A stretch of 64,000 bases of DNA from Cryptomeria japonica (Eukaryota; Streptophyta; Pinopsida; Cupressales; Cupressaceae): contig NC_081414.1 of the NCBI RefSeq assembly GCF_030272615.1, forward strand, positions 814,160,569-814,224,568. Reading direction: 5' to 3'. The position numbers were made by a program, and so were the translations under genes. This document shows, one piece after another, positions 58,276-64,000 of this stretch. Below the pieces are notes generated by a model that did not search any database, was not told the DNA's origin, and saw only the letters and a program-made list of their open reading frames with translations. The first letter of the stretch is position 1. Each line of letters starts with the position of its first letter.

Positions 58276-58496
58276 TGCAGAAGCTCAGTGCGTGACTCAA
58301 TCTGAAACAAGAAAAACATAATTTGTAACAGAAGTACAGATTAGGCTTGGATAAGCTCACCTCAGGGTTAAAATTTTTCACTAACAGTTTGTTGCAAGTT
58401 ACTAATCTTTGTTTGTAGGTTGAAGGAGTTTACTTAGGCATTTAATTATTTTTGTTTCTAAATTTTTGGTTAGTTAAAAAAATAGTTCATTTTCAT

Positions 58497-58661
58497 GTTG
58501 GTTAAAAAGAACTACAAACTCACTTCCTTTTTGTTGGTTAAAAAGAACTACAAACTCACTTCCTTTTTGCTGGTTAAAAAGAACTACAAACTCACTTCCT
58601 TTTTGCTGGTTAAAAAAAACTACAAACTCACTTCCTTTGGCCGATTAAAAAGAACAACAAA
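58497..58661 (+). repeat. 36-bp tandem repeat, 4-5 copies
   Basis: GTTGGTTAAAAAGAACTACA plus ACTCACTTCCTTTTT repeats from 58497, 58533, 58569 and 58605, with a diverged copy at 58641. 'AAAAAGAAC' phrases continue to about 58970 at longer spacing. Since 36 is a multiple of 3 the array is open in one frame, but it lies in the untranslated leader. Confidence 0.9.
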
Positions 58662-58719
58662 CTTGCTTTTCAGTTTGCAAAGGGTAAAAAGAATCACATT
58701 TTCCTTTGGTGCATAAAAC

Positions 58720-59800
58720 GAACTCATTTTTATTTTGCAAAGGATAAAAGGAACCTCACTTATTATTTTGTGCAAAGCAAAGGAGTTTTTTCATTTCGCG
58801 ACTTTCCTTTTGTTGACCAACATCATGATTTATTTTGTTGACCAAGATTTCACTTTCTTAGATAGAAAACATTTTCTATGAAGAGTTAAAAAGAACACCA
58901 TGCTTTTTGGAGCAACATCTCCAAATAGAAGTTAGCAAATCATTGCTTTGAAGGATAAAAAGAACTTTGTTTGCTTTGTCTCGAAAGTGGAAGGTATATG
59001 CTCTCCCTTAACTGGGTGACCAAAAGGCCAAACCACTCTTAAAAGATTTCTTTACTTCAAGCATTTTAAATCCTTAAGCAGGCCTGCCCTCCCGAGTTTC
59101 TCTTAGAGCACCATTAATGGCCGATGAGAGGGGAATGACTTTATCGCCAAGTGTTCCAACCCACTATAATCAAATGTGGAGGCTGACGAAAGTCCCCTTC
59201 AATGGTTTTTCTCAGTGATTAGCCTTCCCCCGATATCTTTAAGATACGTAAAGTCTTTGTTCTAAAGGTTGGGAAGCCTCCCGAGGGAGTTTATCACTGA
59301 AGACCAAATGAAAGCGTAATTAAAAATCTTAGCATTAGAAGCTTTGAGTTGAGTCAGTAACCAGATATCTTCAATAGCATAGTTCAAGGGTGGGGAAGAA
59401 TCCGCCCCCAAGATCACTCACCATATATCTCTTAAGATAACTACTCAATTGTGAAGAAATTCACTTTAAGTTAATTTCTGACAAAAGGCAAAAAAACAGG
59501 CGCCCTCTAGGGGGTGACAAGGCTGTTTGAGCTGACGGAGTATCGAGACTAGTGGGCTTTGATATTGTTGATGACCCTTGAATAAAGAGTCTGTTTGATT
59601 TGTCTTATTTTTTGTCTAAACCAGCGAAAACATCAGGGATTTGAACACATCCTCACAGAACATACACTACTTGTTTAGCATAGGCAAAAATTGTTCTCTC
59701 TTCTATGTGTCATGTTTTCAAGTTATTTTTCAAAAAATCATCCATTAAAATCACAAATGTTAGTTTTCAAAACAATAGAAAATAGAGAAATCAGGACAGT
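58720..59800 (+). other. Gypsy 5' leader, non-coding
   Basis: No protein-like frame. Long leaders before gag are common in this group of elements. Confidence 0.55.
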
Positions 59801-59814
59801 TGGCACATAGGAGC

Positions 59815-60165
59815 AACATCCTAGCGCATAGCAACCATTCAATAACGCATTTCAACCTAAACTTAGCACTCTCATTAGTCAACTTAGTGCATAATCAGTA
59901 TCATACTGGTAAAATTTCCAATAGCACTTTTCAGCATCAGTCTAACGCATTTAGACATCAGCGTAGCGCATTCAAGATAGATCATAGCACTTTCAGTCCA
60001 AACAACAATGCGTAATCGACACATATTAGTGCATTACCCATCTAAAGCAGTCATTTTCAAACAGTCTAAACTAGTGCGTAGGGGAGGCAACATAGCGCAT
60101 AGAGAGTTTTTTATAGCTCATCTTGAATGTTCTTTAGCGCATTCAGTCTGTGTCTTAGCGCATGA
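59815..60165 (+). repeat. AGCGC-motif cluster in the leader, second part
   Basis: TAGCGCAT and related TAGCAC, AGTGCAT and AACGCATT motifs recur about every 20 bp (59820, 59961, 60090, 60137, 60155 among others). The motif is usually extended to AGCGCATT here, whereas AGCGCTA is usual in the 3' cluster at 941-1250. Confidence 0.75.
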
Positions 60166-60997
60166 TCAAAACTAGGAAAAACATAGAGAAAATCCAGTAC
60201 TTTGAGAAAATTTTATCGACTGTTTCACATACCCTTTTAGGTCCTTTAGCAAACTCAGCAACAAAACTTCAAATCCAATCATCAGCGAGAAAAATTCCAA
60301 TCAACAAAATGCTCTTAGAACGTGTTTTCAAATTATTAAACTAGATTGAGGTAAGACTTCATCCAGCAAAACCAGGAAGTATCAGAAACAGTGATCAAAG
60401 TTTCACCATCCAACGGATTCTATCAAAAACACATACCTAGTTTAATCCTTAAGCTGTCAAATCAAGTTTCCATATCAGAAGACTTTATCCATATCATTTG
60501 ACACACTTTGTCATGGAGGTTAATCTAACTAAACCTCTACTTGATAAAGTAAACTTAGTATTCAAACGAAGTATCCAAATCTAACATCAACATCAACCTT
60601 TGATCATTCGTGTATGACCACTCCTCATATTCTGAGAAGAACATGTCTTCATCACAAAACTAAGTTGAAGAAGAGACAACCTAGTTCTAAGGCACTTGCG
60701 AGAAGGAATAAATTTCTCTATATCAATCACCAACTCTTTGCATCACATCGTGCATTCTTGCATCACATGCGATTGTCTATCCAAGGCAAAACAAACGGGT
60801 TTGACAAGGAACCTTTGAGAAGTATAGCTTACATTTAGAAAGTGACATTCAACCAATGCCTAAATCATGGAGGAAGGATCAACCCCACTTTATTCCCACA
60901 ATTCTGTATCACATATAACGAAGCTCGACCTGAACCACCAATACCACCCAAAACTCCCATAAAAGAAGAAGAATTCATCATGGTATAAATTTACTAA
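60166..60997 (+). other. Leader between AGCGC cluster and gag
   Basis: Short frames only. The stretch from 60840 has a coding-like composition (CITYNEARPEPPIPPKTPIK) that may be an N-terminal extension of gag broken by stops. Confidence 0.45.
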
Positions 60998-63900
60998 ATG
61001 TTTGCTATCACTCAATCTCATAGAAACAAACAAAGAGAATCACAACTAGAATCAAGTATGGGTCATAGATTATCCAACCCTTTTGATGAGTATGCCAATA
61101 TGGGCGAAACAAAGATCACCGAGGAACTTCTCCAAGAGTGTCAAGAAAACCCATCATTCCAAAGGCTCATGGAAAGACTTATTGAAGTAGACAAGGAAAA
61201 ATATCTACTCATGTTAACTAGCAAAGGAGTTAAAATTCTTGAAGATTTCGATACTAAAAACTTAAGGAATATAGACGAAAGAATTTTACGAACAAGGTCT
61301 AGAAATTATGCCTATCAAGACCAACAAAGAGAAGAAGAAACAAATGACCTGAAAAACATACACGAGCAAGACAACACCCATGAACACAACCATGGCCACA
61401 ATCGGGACAATCTTAATGAGAGAGAGGAAGCTCTCCCTCGAAGTACAAATGCGCCCATTGTTGCTCTTACACAACAAATCCAAACACTACAAAGACAAAT
61501 GCAGGACATGCAACAAGGAACCATGGTGCGATACTCCTTGGATGAGATCTATCCTTATCCTTTTGATAGGAAATTGAACATGGTCCCTTTTCCCCAAAAT
61601 TTAGATATACCAAAGTATGACAAGTACGATGTTAAAAGTGATCCCCGTGATCATGTTCACGAATTTTGTACAATAAGCCTAGAGTTTTCTCATGATGACA
61701 CTTACTTAATGAGACTATTCCCAAGAAGTTTGGGAGGGCGAACCATGGAGTGGTTGTTTAAACTCACACCTCCCATCAGATCATTTGATGAGTTTGTAAA
61801 CAAATTTATCACGCAATACTCCTATAACATTCAACACACAATCACCATGTTGGATGTGTGTAACACCAAACAAAAGAACAATGAAACATTCATGGTGTTT
61901 CTTTAGCAGTGGAGACACATGGTTTCGAGATATCCTCGAGACGTGCCAAAAAAGGAAAAGATGGAGATCTTTATCGATAATCTAAATAGTGAGATGAGTT
62001 ATCAACTCAAACTCCAATGCATACCATCTTTTGCCAAGTTAATAGGAAACAAAATCCAAGTGGAGGAAGCCTGCATCGAGAAAGGAACATTGAAGTTCTT
62101 TAAGGAAGGAGTTAACTCATCAAACACTAACGTCTTTAACAATCAAAACAACAACAACAATTTAGACAAATCCAAATTTTGGACAAGGAACAAAAATGTT
62201 TTTAATGATGGGGTAGTCGATGCTAATAATGTGAAGTCCAAACAACCAGTGTTGGCTTTATCAGGTAACCCGCCATCCAACAAAAATCAAAATAGTGTTA
62301 ATCAAGGCACTAACACTTATCCATAAAATACTATTCAAGGAACTTCAACATCAAACACCAATAACAATAACCAAGGAAATAACACTAACTAAGGCAACAA
62401 CACTAACCAAGGCAACAACACTAACCAAGAGAAAAATATAAACCAAAGAGGAAACACCAACCCTTTCCCGTATAGACGCATCTACACACCATTAGGGAAA
62501 ACCTTAGAGTCAATGTTTCGATAACTCTTGGCGAATAAGATTATCACATTGCCAGCCATAAACAACTTTGAACCCTAGGTCAAACCACCTTGGTGGAATG
62601 ACTCGCATTTTTGTGATTTTCATCGAAACAAAGGACATCACACAAATGATTGCATGAGGCTTAACAACATCGTTCAGGACATGATCGATAGAGGCAATTT
62701 AACAGTTGATGGCCTCAAAACAAATGGTGTCCATGACGCCTTTAAAATTTCTCTCCCAATTTACAACAAGGGAGGAGCTCAAATAAATCACCTATATAAT
62801 AACACCATCAATCAGATATCGACAGATGACAATGAAATAAATGTCATAAAAATCAAGGACAAAGAAGAATATGCGTCAATCAATGTGACAACCAATGTGA
62901 AAACTAGAGCACAAAAATACATCTTGAAAGGGAATACATCAACATACACAACTATCCCCAAGACTCAATATAACTTGGTTGATCAACTGCGGAGAACTCT
63001 CACTCAAATATACATACTAGAGTTTCTCAAACTCTCACCAGAACACAAAGATATCTTAGAGCAAGCACTTGTCAAAACAAATGTTCCTAAAGATTTGGAC
63101 ATTGATAGATTCCAAGCCATGGTGGCTCATATGACAAGGCCTCATAACCTTACCTTTTCTGAACATGATGATGTCTTCTTGAATCATCTACATAACACTC
63201 TACTCCATATCAAAGTCTTAGTCTATAAACATCGAGCAAAAAGAGTGTTAATCAATGGAGGAATTGGTCTCAATATCTGTACTTTAAAGCTTATTCGTTC
63301 ATTGGGCTTCTTTAAACAGTCTATTGTCCAAACAAGAAGATCACCATCAAAGCCTATGATGATGAAGAAAGGTCATCCAAACGAAAAGTGATACTACCTA
63401 TTCAGGTAGGACCAATATAAAAGGATACTATGTGCCAAGTCTTGGACATAGACTTAACATACAATATTCTATTGGGTCGTCCTTGGATACATGAAATGCA
63501 AGAAGTGCCTTTGACATAGCATCAGTGTATCAAATTCAAGTACAGTGGACAGGAAATATCCATATCTGCAGATAATAACCCTTTTCAGCATTGCAATGCT
63601 ATGGGGGTAGCTCAAGACAACCTGGTTCCACACAACAGGGAGGCCCAAGCTTCCTTAGCATTCGATCATCATCAAGAAAAACTCAAGTCTTTATCCATAG
63701 ACTTCAAACAAAAGATGAAAATAAAGGATTAAGGTATGGGGGAGTACTCTTTTGAACCCTTATGTCTCTCGAAATTGCTAACATCACCAAAATTTTATGG
63801 CCAACCTTCTGCATCAACACATCAAGCAACACAACTCAACACCAAATTTGATGGCAAATTTATCCAATTGGGCACACTAACAAATGAATTAGAAGAGAAA

Positions 63901-64000
63901 GACATCCTTAGTTGGCTATACAAGGATGAAGAAGAAGTCAAAGTTGCTACCATAGAGGTGGCCATACCAACACAACAATATGGAAAAGGATTCCAAATCA
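60998..64000 (+). pseudogene. Ty3/gypsy gag-protease, broken, runs off the window
   Basis: One frame runs from 60998 to 63391, cut by TAG 61904, TAA 62324, TAA 62390, TAA 62522 and TAG 62576. It has a glutamine-rich coiled part (about residues 150-175), the capsid-like retrotransposon gag domain (IPKYDKYDVKSDPRDHVHEF, LPRSLGGRTMEWLFKL-like, residues about 200-370), an Asn-rich linker with NNTNQG repeats and a knuckle-like CDFHRNKGHHTNDC (about 62610-62652). A protease domain follows, with the active-site region read as LINGGIGLNI, where Asn replaces the catalytic Asp, and LLGRPWIHEM after a frameshift near 63330. The knuckle form and the protease place it near the Tat-like group. Pol lies beyond the window. 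Confidence 0.8.

Noticed and set aside
58495-58716. ORF with a 12-residue LVKKNYKLTSFL repeat as a repeat protein gene
   Set aside because: The repeat is a 36-bp DNA tandem array in the untranslated leader of a retrotransposon; the open frame follows from the unit length.

Overview
The window reads as nuclear DNA of a large, repeat-rich seed-plant genome. A gymnosperm/conifer is my best guess, from the heavily decayed LTR and LINE debris, long AT-rich gene-poor stretches and compact introns, but nothing in the sequence proves the clade. There is no operon structure. Almost all coding signal is transposon-derived and broken; one host gene is well supported.

Layout, left to right. 1-3260 is the 3' end of a Ty3/gypsy LTR retrotransposon: an antisense plant-mobile-domain (PMD) ORF, a cluster of AGCGCT-type motifs, a polypurine tract and a complete 3' LTR. 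3265-9190 is a near-full-length but mutated L1-type LINE. 9192-12900 is non-coding, with microsatellites and small duplications. 12900-16250 is a second LINE on the minus strand that has lost its 3' half. 16.3-23.5 kb is non-coding apart from a fold-back element, short tandem duplications and one vague coding remnant. 23572-25109 (minus) is a complete four-exon gene for a two-domain B3 (REM-like) DNA-binding protein. 26-28.4 kb is a thicket of AT, CA and inverted repeats leading into a nearly intact pogo/Tigger-type DDE transposase ORF (28378-31188, one TAG). 31.8-38.3 kb is bounded by ~420-bp inverted repeats and holds a PPR fragment, tRNA-like SINE heads, a 4-kb-spaced direct duplication and a two-exon gene piece of unknown family. 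Two MITE-like copies lie at 38.3-39.3 kb. 43-46.3 kb (minus) is a long dead ORF preceded by about 12 GC-rich palindromic repeats. 47.4-47.9 kb is degenerate telomere-like sequence. 49-51.2 kb is a third LINE, abutting a copia-like polypurine-tract/LTR junction. 52.2-52.7 kb is a gypsy integrase remnant. 53.7-55.0 kb is an unrecognised ORF. 55.1 kb to the end is a second gypsy element of the same family as the first: its 5' LTR is split by a younger solo LTR with a perfect 5-bp target duplication, then come a primer-binding site, an AGCGC-rich leader and a broken gag-protease frame running off the window.

Read together, the two gypsy copies suggest one family: LTR, PBS, AGCGC leader, gag-pol, then an antisense PMD ORF with its own AGCGC cluster, PPT, LTR. 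The nonsense codons that kill the element ORFs are mostly TAG, several where a conserved Gln is expected, which fits decay of CAG by deamination of methylated cytosine. Translations and repeat boundaries were worked out by eye; database identities, ages and expression could not be tested.
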